Below are positions 18,581 through 26,282 of a stretch of 41,809 bases of DNA, in pieces (positions within the stretch are counted from its first letter, which is position 1; each line of letters opens with the position of its first letter). A model generated the notes under the pieces. It did no database searches. It was not told the DNA's origin and was given only the letters and a program-made list of their open reading frames with translations. The stretch comes from Anaerolineae bacterium (lineage in GTDB: Bacteria > Chloroflexota > Anaerolineae > Aggregatilineales > Phototrophicaceae): positions 1 to 41,809 of the forward strand of contig JAFLCH010000005.1 in NCBI GenBank assembly GCA_017303775.1, in the 5' to 3' direction. Position numbers and translations under genes: made by a program.

Positions 18581-18834
18581 TTCACAGGTTTCACAATCTT
18601 CACAACTCGGTAGTGATCGACATGAAAGCGTTGTTTGAGGGTGGGCCAAATCTTCTGCAAATCAGCACGACAATGCTTATGACCTGTGATTTCTGTGAAG
18701 ACTGTGATGAAAACAACTTATACCAATAGAAAAGCCTGTGTTCACAGGTTTCACAACCTTCACAGGCTTTCTTCGGGCTTCACCCCTTGAGCCTGTCAGT
18801 TTTCGTCTTCACAACCCTCACAAGTTTCACAGCC
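18581..18834. repeat. Four blocks of three 9-bp TGTGAR iterons: candidate replication origin
   Basis: Each block holds exactly three TGTGAA/G/T hexamers at 9-bp pitch. Block I is 18581-18607 (minus orientation), block II 18685-18711 (plus), block III 18741-18767 (minus) and block IV 18808-18834 (minus). Block IV is also the 3' end of the PrimPol-helicase gene, where it encodes the Cys-Glu-rich tail CETCEGCEDEN. Because three blocks lie outside the gene and one is inverted, the repeat seems selected at DNA level. Iteron arrays beside a replication primase-helicase gene are typical plasmid or satellite-phage origins, so an origin function is inferred here. Block I also lies at the end of a minus-strand frame of about 46 codons ending QRFHVDHYRVVKIVKPVN, without a clear start. 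Confidence 0.6.
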
Positions 18835-21708
18835 TAGAATTTCAGGCTTCAACCGCCATAGACGAATGACACTACCGCGCACACTGCGTTGCACCGTGAG
18901 GTTAGTTTTGCCGGGCAGCAGCAAGCCATCTTCTTTGAGTTGCGTGCCGATAGCAAAGGCGGTAAAGCGGAGCGGCTGGATTTTGTTCACCTCACGTAAA
19001 GCGACATCTGGCAGTAAGTAGATGAAGCTCTCATCACGGTAGCCTGCGACGACCGCCCCAGGCGTTGGATCACCTTGTGCGCGCAATGATGGTTCGATAA
19101 CGCATTGCCCACTGCCGATGATCTGCCCCAGAATGTTCAAGAACATCTCACTGGCACGTTCCTGACGCAGCGTGCGGACACTCTCGACAATTACATCCTG
19201 CCAGCCAGGGAGCAGATAGTCTTCGTCCATCTCAGATAGAAATCGGGAGAGCATTTGGTAGACCGTTACCAGCACTGCCCAATTCTGGATTACACGTCCG
19301 GTATTGGATTGCCCACCCGCTTGTTTTGCAAGCTTTTCGCGGTAGCCACGCATGTTGTTGCTGAAGCGGTTGGCGATGTCGGTTTTCAGATCACCTTGCT
19401 CAAGCTGTTTCGCTATCCACGATGCGAAATGTGCAGTGAAGCCTGGCAGGTATTCACGTAAACGTTCCGCCTGTGCCAGCGCCTTAGCGCCCGGGTCACG
19501 CTTCTCCCAGGGCGGGATTTCCAGTACCAGCATTCGCGCGACAACCGACATCTCACCCTCGATAGTCGTTTCGCCAGTAGAGAGGATTAGCCCGCGACAG
19601 GGTTTCTCATGACGAACCTTCGCCTCACGAGTCAAACGTCCTCGTCCCATGCCGCGCGAGTAGGATTGCAGAAAACGGGTGAACGTCTTCTCGTCTGCGT
19701 AGATGCTCTTGTAGTCATCAACCCAGAACAGACTGTCTGCCAGTGGATAGCCCAATGTTTCGACGGTGTTGATCGTATCCCCCCATTGTGCAGGCGGTGT
19801 ATCCCGGCCGAACTGCCCGTAGAAGCTGGTCAGGAGCGAAGCAATCTCCGACTTGCCACTGCCGGATGTTCCTACCAAATGGACAGCAGGTCGTGGCGCG
19901 GCAGGCGGAAAGAAGCGTTGAAGCAAAGGCAGGAGCGCAAAAGCGATGAGCGATGATGCCATCCGGGGTGGCAGCACCTTTGTGACTGCATCAAAGGCTT
20001 GAAGACTCTCTGGCCAGCTAGTCGTCTGCAAGCCGTAGTCTCGCAATCGTTGGTCGAGTTCAACCGCTGGTGAATCTGTCAGTTTGCCCTTCTCGGTGAT
20101 GCAGTCCTGCGGTGAAATGTAAACCCACTTTCCATCCATTTGCATCCAGCCCATGAAGTTATAGTGACGATGCGTGGGAAACTCGCCAGACAACTGCACA
20201 ATCGCCGGTACAAGATGCTTGGACATCCCTGCCCGCACGACGTACTGTGAACCGGCATTCGCTCCAACAAAGCGGCGCAGCGCAATATCATCGACAAATA
20301 CTTCTCCCGGCACATCCAGCTTCTTTACAGAGTCACCGCGCCGGAGTTCAAGGGCTGTCGTGTGGGTTTCCTTGCTATCGTCATCAAGTTGACAGGTCTG
20401 GTAGATCACCTTTGCAGTCCAATCTGTGACCGTGTTTTCTATCGTGCCGCGATAGGTTTCTTTGTGATGGATGATTTTGCCATCGCGCAGCAGATAGCTC
20501 TCGGTATCAATGTACCCCTGCTCCCTCTGCTGGAAGCTAGCACGCTTCTTCTCTTTATAAAGATGATCAATGTCCCCGATTTTCAATCCATCACCGCATA
20601 GCACTTTCAGGCGCTGTCGCTCTGCCGCCCACTCAACAGGATTGAGATGGATACATGCTTCAACTGCGGCGACAATCTGAGCAGTAGTAGGACGTTCTGC
20701 TTTCTGATCAACCTGAAACTGTCCTACAAGTTGGTCAACAATTTGGCGTGCCTGCTGGCTTCTTTCTGCGATAGGCTCACGCGGCGGGCGGCTGTAGGTA
20801 CTGCGGATGGTCGCCAACGCCTCACGCTCATTGCATCCGTCAGCCACGTAGCGTGGGACAAGCTGGGCCTCGGCATCGGATAGGGAATTGCCCGCATCGC
20901 GCAGTTGACAGGCAGCGGCGAAAAGTTCCTTGTTGCGCTGATGTACTGGCGCACCAGCTATCAGATACCCCTCGGTGCGCCGAGGCAACGGATGCTGCCC
21001 ATTTCCATTCAGGGTGACAACTTTGAGATTACCAACTCTGGTTGGCTCGACCGGCTGGCGCAGCCAATCGAATTGGGCAAGTGAATAGCGCCGGGTGGGA
21101 TCGCCTTCAACAATGCTGACGATGGCACCGTTACGTTCAGGCTTGGTATTGATGCTGCCGGGCAGTCGCATGACAGAAGCCACCGACTTGACATAAGCCG
21201 GGTCGCCACCCAGGGCGGAAGCCAATCCCCGCAGCACATCAGCAATGCGGGTACGAGCAGCTTCATCAGTCAGGACAAAGGGTTCATCCAACAGCCAGTA
21301 GCTGTGCCAGCCGCCACCACTATCGAGTATGAATGAAGGTGCTGGGTCAAACGCCCTTAGTCTCTCCAGCAGGCGGTCTCGTTGGGTGGGATCTTCATCG
21401 GCATCTACATCCAACCAGAGGGCCGGGACGAGCGCAGCGGACTCGGCACTGCCCTTGCTCTCAGAGCGCAGGCAGGGGGCGAAGTAGAGACCAAAGACTT
21501 CGCGGTTCAGGGTGTCAGCCTGCTTGAAGCTGGTCATCAAGCGGCGTTTGTCGCCAACCTTGCTCCACAGGGTCTTGACCTCGCCGGTTTCCGGGTGAAT
21601 GCAGCGTAGTTCGAGATAGAGATCATCCGGGCAGCCTTGATAAAGTGCGCTCAGAAAGGCGCGGCGATCCAGCGCCGACAGCTTGTCGGTAGTCAGGTTG
21701 TGTGCCAT
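18796..21708 (-). CDS. PrimPol-helicase replication protein (AEP primase domain plus SF3/DUF927-like ATPase)
   Basis: 970 residues. The N-terminal part is an archaeo-eukaryotic-type primase domain: catalytic ALWLDVDADED with Asp100/Asp102, then FILDSGGGWHSYW with His135, then VMRLPGSINTK. These match the DxD, sxGxGxH-like and LPG(S/T)xNxK signatures of RepB/PrimPol proteins. A middle linker follows. A helicase ATPase comes next, with Walker A GTSGSGKS near residue 611 and Walker B-like SLFWVDDYK about 50 residues later. The last residues are CETCEGCEDEN, encoded by an iteron-like block. It probably primes and unwinds DNA at the neighbouring iterons, like satellite-phage alpha-type proteins. 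AAGGA lies about 13 nt before ATG 21708. It is the last gene of the minus-strand mobilization operon, 81 nt after the relaxase candidate. The domain assignment is strong, but the exact family is uncertain. Confidence 0.85.
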   Translation of the reverse strand: MAHNLTTDKLSALDRRAFLSALYQGCPDDLYLELRCIHPETGEVKTLWSKVGDKRRLMTSFKQADTLNREVFGLYFAPCLRSESKGSAESAALVPALWLDVDADEDPTQRDRLLERLRAFDPAPSFILDSGGGWHSYWLLDEPFVLTDEAARTRIADVLRGLASALGGDPAYVKSVASVMRLPGSINTKPERNGAIVSIVEGDPTRRYSLAQFDWLRQPVEPTRVGNLKVVTLNGNGQHPLPRRTEGYLIAGAPVHQRNKELFAAACQLRDAGNSLSDAEAQLVPRYVADGCNEREALATIRSTYSRPPREPIAERSQQARQIVDQLVGQFQVDQKAERPTTAQIVAAVEACIHLNPVEWAAERQRLKVLCGDGLKIGDIDHLYKEKKRASFQQREQGYIDTESYLLRDGKIIHHKETYRGTIENTVTDWTAKVIYQTCQLDDDSKETHTTALELRRGDSVKKLDVPGEVFVDDIALRRFVGANAGSQYVVRAGMSKHLVPAIVQLSGEFPTHRHYNFMGWMQMDGKWVYISPQDCITEKGKLTDSPAVELDQRLRDYGLQTTSWPESLQAFDAVTKVLPPRMASSLIAFALLPLLQRFFPPAAPRPAVHLVGTSGSGKSEIASLLTSFYGQFGRDTPPAQWGDTINTVETLGYPLADSLFWVDDYKSIYADEKTFTRFLQSYSRGMGRGRLTREAKVRHEKPCRGLILSTGETTIEGEMSVVARMLVLEIPPWEKRDPGAKALAQAERLREYLPGFTAHFASWIAKQLEQGDLKTDIANRFSNNMRGYREKLAKQAGGQSNTGRVIQNWAVLVTVYQMLSRFLSEMDEDYLLPGWQDVIVESVRTLRQERASEMFLNILGQIIGSGQCVIEPSLRAQGDPTPGAVVAGYRDESFIYLLPDVALREVNKIQPLRFTAFAIGTQLKEDGLLLPGKTNLTVQRSVRGSVIRLWRLKPEILGCETCEGCEDEN

Positions 21709-21789
21709 ACTCTTGCTATTCCTTTTGTATGCAGGGGCAGGACGCGCTATCGGTCGCCAAACTTCCAGTGCGTCCCGTCCCTGTATGCT

Positions 21790-22788
21790 TTACAAGTCGA
21801 TTTCCATCGCTGGCTGGTCCGGTTCCAAATCCTCCAGCAAGGCCGAACGTTCCGCTGGTGTCATCTTCCCCAGCACCCCGGCCAACTGCTTCAGCTGCTC
21901 CAGGTCACCTTTCATCCCAATTCCCAGAACTTGTGCCAGTTGCTCGGCCTCTTCGTGAGTTAGACCACTCAACAGCGGACGGAACTGAACGGTGACAGAC
22001 TCCTCGTCGTCATCGGTCGGCGTGGCATAAGGTCGATAGAAGCCCAGGCTGGTAGTCGTTTCGCTGGTGCGGCGCAAGCCACACCAGACCGGCCACTCTC
22101 GGTCATCCTTATCAATCGTCCATCCATGCGGGTCTCCGTCGGTGATCGCTATCTGCTGCTCACGGATGTCTGCTAACTGGTCATGGCGTGTTTCCCATTC
22201 CGGCCCGACATAACGATCCATGAGCGCGACCATCTGGCCTTCTGTCGCCCGATGCAGCATCTCGATGTGGTCGACCTTGCGATTGCGGCTGAAGAAGAGC
22301 GGCACCCGGCAGCTATGTTCCTCACTGTAGACCGTGCCGGGCAGGACAGTGTGAGTATGCGGGTTGTGCAATCCCGGTGCCTCTAGATCGTTGGTCAAAC
22401 GATGATGCAGCACTGTTGAAAACTCGATACCTGTGTCCAGTCCCCGGCGGTCGAAGAAGTCCTCGATGACTCCCTCGGTCAGTTCCCACATAAACGCCTC
22501 CCGATCTTCCGGCGCGACCATCGCTATCAGGTCAGGATTAGGATTTGTGACCAGGCTGAAGGCCAGCACATGCTCACTTTTCAGGGCGTCGCAGCGAGCG
22601 GCAATCTCGGCGACCGATCCGCCCATGCCGTGATCCCGCCAACGATCCTTCCCGGCTGCGTGGCGAGCAGCCTCATCCCGGCTCTCCCTGTACGTCAGGT
22701 AGTGCAAAAGATTCTTCGACTGCTTTGCGCCATCAGCGGACGGCTTCTTGTATTGCACATTGGCGACACACATCTGCTTGTGATCCAT
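21790..22788 (-). CDS. Candidate HUH-type mobilization relaxase
   Basis: 332 residues. The region 123-151 reads STVLHHRLTNDLEAP then GLHNPHTHTVLPG, giving an H-x2-H-x-H metal-binding triad (His141, His144, His146) flanked by hydrophobic strands as in HUH relaxases. An N-terminal NLLHYLTYRES (Tyr30/Tyr33) could supply the nicking tyrosine. The C-terminal third is acidic and not recognisable. The gene is 4 nt downstream of an RHH protein, the usual MobC-relaxase arrangement, and upstream of the replication protein. Role proposed: nicking at an oriT for conjugative mobilization. The fold call comes from motif and context only. A replication-initiator HUH protein is the main alternative. Confidence 0.55.
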   Translation of the reverse strand: MDHKQMCVANVQYKKPSADGAKQSKNLLHYLTYRESRDEAARHAAGKDRWRDHGMGGSVAEIAARCDALKSEHVLAFSLVTNPNPDLIAMVAPEDREAFMWELTEGVIEDFFDRRGLDTGIEFSTVLHHRLTNDLEAPGLHNPHTHTVLPGTVYSEEHSCRVPLFFSRNRKVDHIEMLHRATEGQMVALMDRYVGPEWETRHDQLADIREQQIAITDGDPHGWTIDKDDREWPVWCGLRRTSETTTSLGFYRPYATPTDDDEESVTVQFRPLLSGLTHEEAEQLAQVLGIGMKGDLEQLKQLAGVLGKMTPAERSALLEDLEPDQPAMEIDL

Positions 22789-22792
22789 GCCG

Positions 22793-23101
22793 TTACTGTC
22801 CCTCCTGGCGGCGGCGAATGCTGTTCACAAAGTCGTTGAACTGCCCCGTCAGCGCGTCCAGCTTGACCTCGATCCCATCCACCTTGCGCTCAATACCTTT
22901 GGCGATGGCTCGCCTCGATCCGGGCAGGTCATCCTGCGAGGCCAGGTAGTAGTTGACGGCATCGCGCAGCAGGTCGTTCTTACTGACGAAGCGACCGGCA
23001 CGAGCGCGAAGGTTGCGGAGTTCCTCCAACCGCCGCATTTGCTCGGGGGTCAGATTGACGGTCATGCGTTCGCTGTAAGCATTGGGTGTGCGTCGTTTCA
23101 T
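22793..23101 (-). CDS. Ribbon-helix-helix DNA-binding protein (CopG/MobC-like accessory)
   Basis: 102 residues. RMTVNLTPEQMRRLEELRNL (about residues 12-31) is a typical RHH opening: a beta strand with alternating polar residues, then an amphipathic helix. FVSKNDLLRDAVNYYL supplies the second helix. The basic, helical C-terminus (IEVKLDALTGQFNDFVNSIR) resembles a coiled coil. The start ATG overlaps the stop of the HU-like gene (ATGA), and the stop is 4 nt before the relaxase candidate, so translation of the three genes is coupled. It likely binds the origin of transfer or autoregulates the operon. Confidence 0.7.
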   Translation of the reverse strand: MKRRTPNAYSERMTVNLTPEQMRRLEELRNLRARAGRFVSKNDLLRDAVNYYLASQDDLPGSRRAIAKGIERKVDGIEVKLDALTGQFNDFVNSIRRRQEGQ

Positions 23102-23388
23102 TCGGTTGCTCCCTTCCCTATCCCCAGAACGGCTTGCTTCAATTTGGCAGTGGGTCGGAAGCGCAGATACAGGCGCTTGAGCCGTCGCCGTCCGACAAAT
23201 CCGCCTGCCTCCATCTGCTGCACTTCCACCACCAGCTTGCCCAGGTCGCCCAGGGTGATTGAGCCTTCAGGTAGACTGAGGTCTGCCAGCCAGAGTTCAT
23301 GCTGAACGGCCAGCACCTCGGTGATGTCGCGACGTTTGAGGCGCGGCAGCCGCCTCGCAATTTCACGGACGAGTTGACAGTGATTCAT
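23098..23388 (-). CDS. HU/IHF-like nucleoid DNA-binding protein
   Basis: I place the start at ATG 23388, because GGAGG stands 9 nt upstream; a longer frame from 23433 lacks a ribosome site. The 96-residue product follows the HU pattern: MNHCQLVREIARRLPRLKRR (helix 1), a helix-2 region, SITLGDLGKLVVEVQ (the strand pair with the G-x-G-like turn), an arm region, then LYLRFRPTAKLKQAV (the conserved F.PS..LK.AV ending). It is divergent from standard HU in the arm. It starts the minus-strand operon HU-RHH-relaxase-PrimPol and sits beside the hairpin array, so it may bend that DNA for nicking or replication. Confidence 0.65.
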   Translation of the reverse strand: MNHCQLVREIARRLPRLKRRDITEVLAVQHELWLADLSLPEGSITLGDLGKLVVEVQQMEAGGFVGRRRLKRLYLRFRPTAKLKQAVLGIGKGATE

Positions 23389-23429
23389 GTGTGTAAGCCT
23401 CCGTATACTGACTGGTGCATGGGTTCTTC

Positions 23430-23681
23430 GCACCCCGGTACCGGGTGCGGTCAGTGGGTGCGGCTCACCGCATCCACTGACGCGGCGTGTGCCTCACACC
23501 GCCGCCTCGGTGCCAGCGCCGCAGGCCGCTGCACCGCAGCCCTCCGGCGCATGAGGAGCCAGCGATTTAGCTGGCCTGCGCGGGGGTGGAATGAGTTACT
23601 CATCCAGAGTGAGGGTGTTCCACCCCACCCCCGCGCGTGGTTGCCGCGCCCCGACGCGGCAACCGGGCGGCTCTGCCGCCC
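23430..23681. other. Array of consecutive hairpins between partition and mobilization genes (candidate oriT/ssDNA origin or structured RNA)
   Basis: Seven or more hairpins follow each other with hardly any gap. A: 23430-23448 (GCACCC/GGGTGC around GGTACC). B: 23450-23481 (14-bp stem, one G-T pair, 4-nt loop). C: 23482-23505 (10-bp stem with a bulge). D: 23528-23540 (5 bp). E: 23558-23575 (GCCAGC/GCTGGC). F: 23578-23636 (GCGCGGGGGTGGAA with its bulged complement, and TGAGTTACTCA inside). G: 23639-23664 (perfect 10-bp stem, 6-nt loop). H: 23665-23681 (GGGCGGC/GCCGCCC, 3-nt loop). No ORF with coding character crosses it. Hairpins G/H directly follow the parR-like stop and could end that transcript, but the number of stems is more than a terminator needs. 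Confidence 0.7.
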
Positions 23682-23704
23682 CTCTGCTCTACGTATGACG
23701 GACA

Positions 23705-24094
23705 TCACCAGCCCCGATCCTGAATGCGCTTCGACCGGCGCTCGCTCTCGTTGTCTGCCATGCCTGTAGCCCATGCGGGAGCTTGTACTGCAGGAGTAAG
23801 TTGCACTGTCGGACGAGCAGCTAACTCATGCAGGTAACTCTCCAACCAGGCAGGCATGTCGGACAAGGCTTGTCGTATCCAGGCGGTGTCATGCTGCAAC
23901 ACGCTCAGTTCCGGGATGCTCAGGCGTTTGGCGGGCCTCATGCCCAGCCCCAATCGCTCCCGGATTAGGTCGCGCAGCGCCTCACTGCGCTCGCCTTCGG
24001 TGCAGCCTTCCCACCAATCCAGGATGTCAGCGTCGCTATCGTAGTAGGCTTTGAACGAGATCATCTTGTAACCGCGTCTCGGCTTCTTCGGCAT
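23705..24094 (-). CDS. ParR-like partition adaptor (RHH-type), partner of the ParM-like protein
   Basis: 129 residues from ATG 24094, with AAGGAGG 6 nt upstream. The N-terminal region YKMISFKAYYDSDADILDWW followed by EGERSEALRDLIRERLG (about residues 9-48) matches the RHH fold of ParR/StbB adaptors, in which a strand and a GxRSxAIRxxL helix bind the centromere. The rest is low in recognisable motifs. The gene lies 79 nt downstream of the actin-like gene in the same direction, the standard parM-parR order. Function by family: binds parC and links the plasmid to ParM filaments. The call relies on context as much as on sequence. Confidence 0.6.
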   Translation of the reverse strand: MPKKPRRGYKMISFKAYYDSDADILDWWEGCTEGERSEALRDLIRERLGLGMRPAKRLSIPELSVLQHDTAWIRQALSDMPAWLESYLHELAARPTVQLTPAVQAPAWATGMADNESERRSKRIQDRGW

Positions 24095-24173
24095 GGTTCC
24101 CTCCTTCCCTCAAGAAACTGGTCGGACGTGTCAGGACGAATGGTTGGACGTGTCCAACCCGGCTCTGTCAGCT

Positions 24174-25250
24174 TCACTTGCTCCTCCCCATGAAATTGGC
24201 GTAGTACAGGTAGCCACGAGCGTTTGCCATCTGCGCCTGCGGCACCAGTTTGGTCTGCGGATAGGCTCGATAGACTTCCTCATAAACCAACTCGGCTCCG
24301 CCGCCCGACAGGTAAATCACATCGACGGTGGTGCCGCGTTGCCACTTCTCGCTCATCAGGTTCAGGGTCGCACTGCGAAGTGGTTGTAAGGCTTCTTCGA
24401 CCTCGCCTCGGTAATCGATGGTCTTGCCATGCGCGGTGAACATGCCCGTCTTGAGGACGCTCTCGACGATCTTGTGGGGAATCTTCTCGCGGTAGTCGCG
24501 CTCCAGCATGGCGGCAATGCGCTCCTGAGCGGTGTAGACTCCACTCTCGACCGAGCCGCTTTCGGCATCGACGTAGTCACCATCGTCATCCAGCACCAGA
24601 TCGACAGTGTACGTCCCGACATCACACACGCCCGTTCGCATCCAGGTGTGGTAGACATTGATCTCCCCGGCGGGGGTCAGCATCATGGCGTAGGCACTAC
24701 CATAGGGCTGCGGCATGACCATGACCTCGGTGATATTCACTACGAAGTCCGCCGCGTCGGTCTGGATACGATGCTGCCCAACCAGCCCGGCTTTGAACTC
24801 CCCGGCATCGCGCATGTAATCGACCGGCAACCCCGACGCCAGGCGCAAATGCACGACATCGCCATTGCCAACGCTGCCTCCGAGCAGCTTGCCCAATGCC
24901 GCTTTTGCCAATCGCAGCCGGAAGGCATTGCCCATCGTTGCCTCGTTGGCCGTGCGTCCCCGCAGCCGCAGGATTTCGCCCGCCGGGAGTTGATTGAGTG
25001 CCAGATCGCCGACGAACCAGTGACCCTCCTCATCGATGAGCTGATCCCCCGGATAGCGGCTCGCCAGCGTCTCGGCCTGGAACTTGATCTCGCGGGCATG
25101 ACCCGATACCGATGGGAAGCTAATCTCCGCCGTATCGGTGACCGCCTTGACCACCCCGTAGCCGACATCCAACCCCACCGTCAGCACATTCATGGACGGC
25201 ATGCCGCCTCCGCCTGCCATCCCCACTACACCTGTCTTTCGCTTGTTCAT
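24174..25250 (-). CDS. parM: ParM/Alp-like plasmid-segregation actin
   Basis: 358 residues from ATG 25250, chosen because AAAGGAG lies about 8 nt upstream; the frame is open further up. Actin-fold ATPase motifs are visible: phosphate-1 VGLDVGYGVVKAV (about residues 25-37), phosphate-2 VCDVGTYTVDLVLD in the middle, and the adenosine motif IYLSGGGAELV near the C-terminus. This is the pattern of ParM/StbA and archaeal Ta0583-type actins. An alternative internal start at MNVLTVGLDV would remove a Gly-rich leader. Role by family: forms dynamic filaments that push plasmid copies apart, together with the ParR-like protein downstream. Confidence 0.85.
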   Translation of the reverse strand: MNKRKTGVVGMAGGGGMPSMNVLTVGLDVGYGVVKAVTDTAEISFPSVSGHAREIKFQAETLASRYPGDQLIDEEGHWFVGDLALNQLPAGEILRLRGRTANEATMGNAFRLRLAKAALGKLLGGSVGNGDVVHLRLASGLPVDYMRDAGEFKAGLVGQHRIQTDAADFVVNITEVMVMPQPYGSAYAMMLTPAGEINVYHTWMRTGVCDVGTYTVDLVLDDDGDYVDAESGSVESGVYTAQERIAAMLERDYREKIPHKIVESVLKTGMFTAHGKTIDYRGEVEEALQPLRSATLNLMSEKWQRGTTVDVIYLSGGGAELVYEEVYRAYPQTKLVPQAQMANARGYLYYANFMGRSK

Positions 25251-25300
25251 CTCACTGCTCCTTTCCTGAGCAACACAAAATCGAGCCAGGGACACCCGCC

Positions 25301-25440
25301 TCAAGAACGGGGTTTGGCTCGTTTACGACCTCGGTTTTCGGTTTCCGATGGGGACTTGGGGAGATACCGCTCGACGGCGCGGGCTACCTCGGCCAGATCG
25401 AACGGCGCGGCTGCCGCAACTTGTTGGTCAGTTACAACTC
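25301..25440 (-). pseudogene. C-terminal tail of an interrupted minus-strand gene at the element boundary
   Basis: The minus frame ending at TGA 25301-25303 encodes VTDQQVAAAAPFDLAEVARA followed by VERYLPKSPSETENRGRKRA and KPRS-stop. It has good codon character and a basic end. Moving upstream, this coding character stops at about 25440, where the plus-strand methyltransferase begins. No start codon with a ribosome site is present. It is most likely the end of a plasmid gene lying upstream of parM that was cut by the rearrangement joining the two regions. Family not recognised. Confidence 0.5.
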
Positions 25441-25475
25441 CACCAATATATGAGCAGGTTTTTGTTCCTGCCACG

Positions 25476-26195
25476 ATGCGTGCATGGGCAAACTATCTGG
25501 TCAATCTAGTTGAGTTGAAACTAGGTACACGGATTCTGGATGTTGCCTGCGGTACGGGGGTTGTTACCCATCAAATTGCTGAACACGTCGGCAAGACGGG
25601 ACAGATTATCGGTTACGACATCAACCCGGAAATGCTGGCAATTGCACAAGCGAAACAGTCAAACGCCTCTATTGAATGGCAGTTGGGAGATGCATCCCGT
25701 TTACCGTTTCAGGATGAATCATTCGATATTGTGATTTGCCAATTCGGTCTCATGTTCTTTGAAGATCGTGCCACGAAATTGACGGAAATGTATCGTGTCC
25801 TTGCGCCGGGCGGCCAATTAGCAATTTTGGTTTGGGGTGCGATTGAACACAATCCCGGCTTTCTCGCCGTCGCCGAAGGATTCAGACGCTATGTAAGCGG
25901 CGAAGCGAGTGATAGCATTCGGGGCTCATTCGTACTGGGTGACATTCAGCAGATGTGCGCTCTCGCAGATGCTGCTGGATTCCGAGATGCAACTATTCAA
26001 GAAGTAGCCGCGGAGGCGCATTTTCCATCTGTTGAACTCTTCGTTCACGGTTATGGGGCAATGCTTCAGGCCGTCATCGACGAAGCGACATACAAGCGTT
26101 TGATAACGGATGTGACGGCGGCTTTGCAGTCATATGTGGATGGTGAAGAGCTGTTCTATCCGATGGAAGCGATTTTGATGCAAGTGCGGAAATAG
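25476..26195 (+). CDS. Class I SAM-dependent methyltransferase (Methyltransf_11/UbiE-like), 5'-truncated
   Basis: Motif I is RILDVACGTGVVTHQIAEHV, followed by the acidic end of strand 2 (IIGYDINPEM), motif II-like SFDIVICQFGLMFFEDR and motif III VLAPGGQLAILVWG. The set is diagnostic of the ubiquinone/menaquinone-type methyltransferase fold. ATG 25476 is the first possible start after family similarity begins: residues PPIYEQVFVPATMRAWANYL, from about 25446, already look homologous and have no start codon before them. The N-terminus was therefore probably removed at the junction near 25440, and no ribosome site precedes 25476. Substrate unknown. It may be non-functional or expressed poorly. 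Confidence 0.75.
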   Translation: MRAWANYLVNLVELKLGTRILDVACGTGVVTHQIAEHVGKTGQIIGYDINPEMLAIAQAKQSNASIEWQLGDASRLPFQDESFDIVICQFGLMFFEDRATKLTEMYRVLAPGGQLAILVWGAIEHNPGFLAVAEGFRRYVSGEASDSIRGSFVLGDIQQMCALADAAGFRDATIQEVAAEAHFPSVELFVHGYGAMLQAVIDEATYKRLITDVTAALQSYVDGEELFYPMEAILMQVRK

Positions 26196-26282
26196 GTGTC
26201 CAAACATATACTTTAGCGCCGCATTGTCTGCACCATTTCAAGACAAATACGTTAGTCAACTCTCAGTGAAAAGGAGAGAAAC

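Noticed and set aside
18581-18767. TGTGA repeats read as Crp operators
   Set aside because: They are direct 9-bp repeats in triplets without the TGTGA-N6-TCACA palindrome, and they continue into the primase coding end; an iteron array explains them better.
24429-26195. 588-codon plus-strand frame covering the ParM region and the methyltransferase
   Set aside because: Its first ~330 codons are antisense to the actin-like gene and not protein-like; only the last ~250 codons (methyltransferase) are real.
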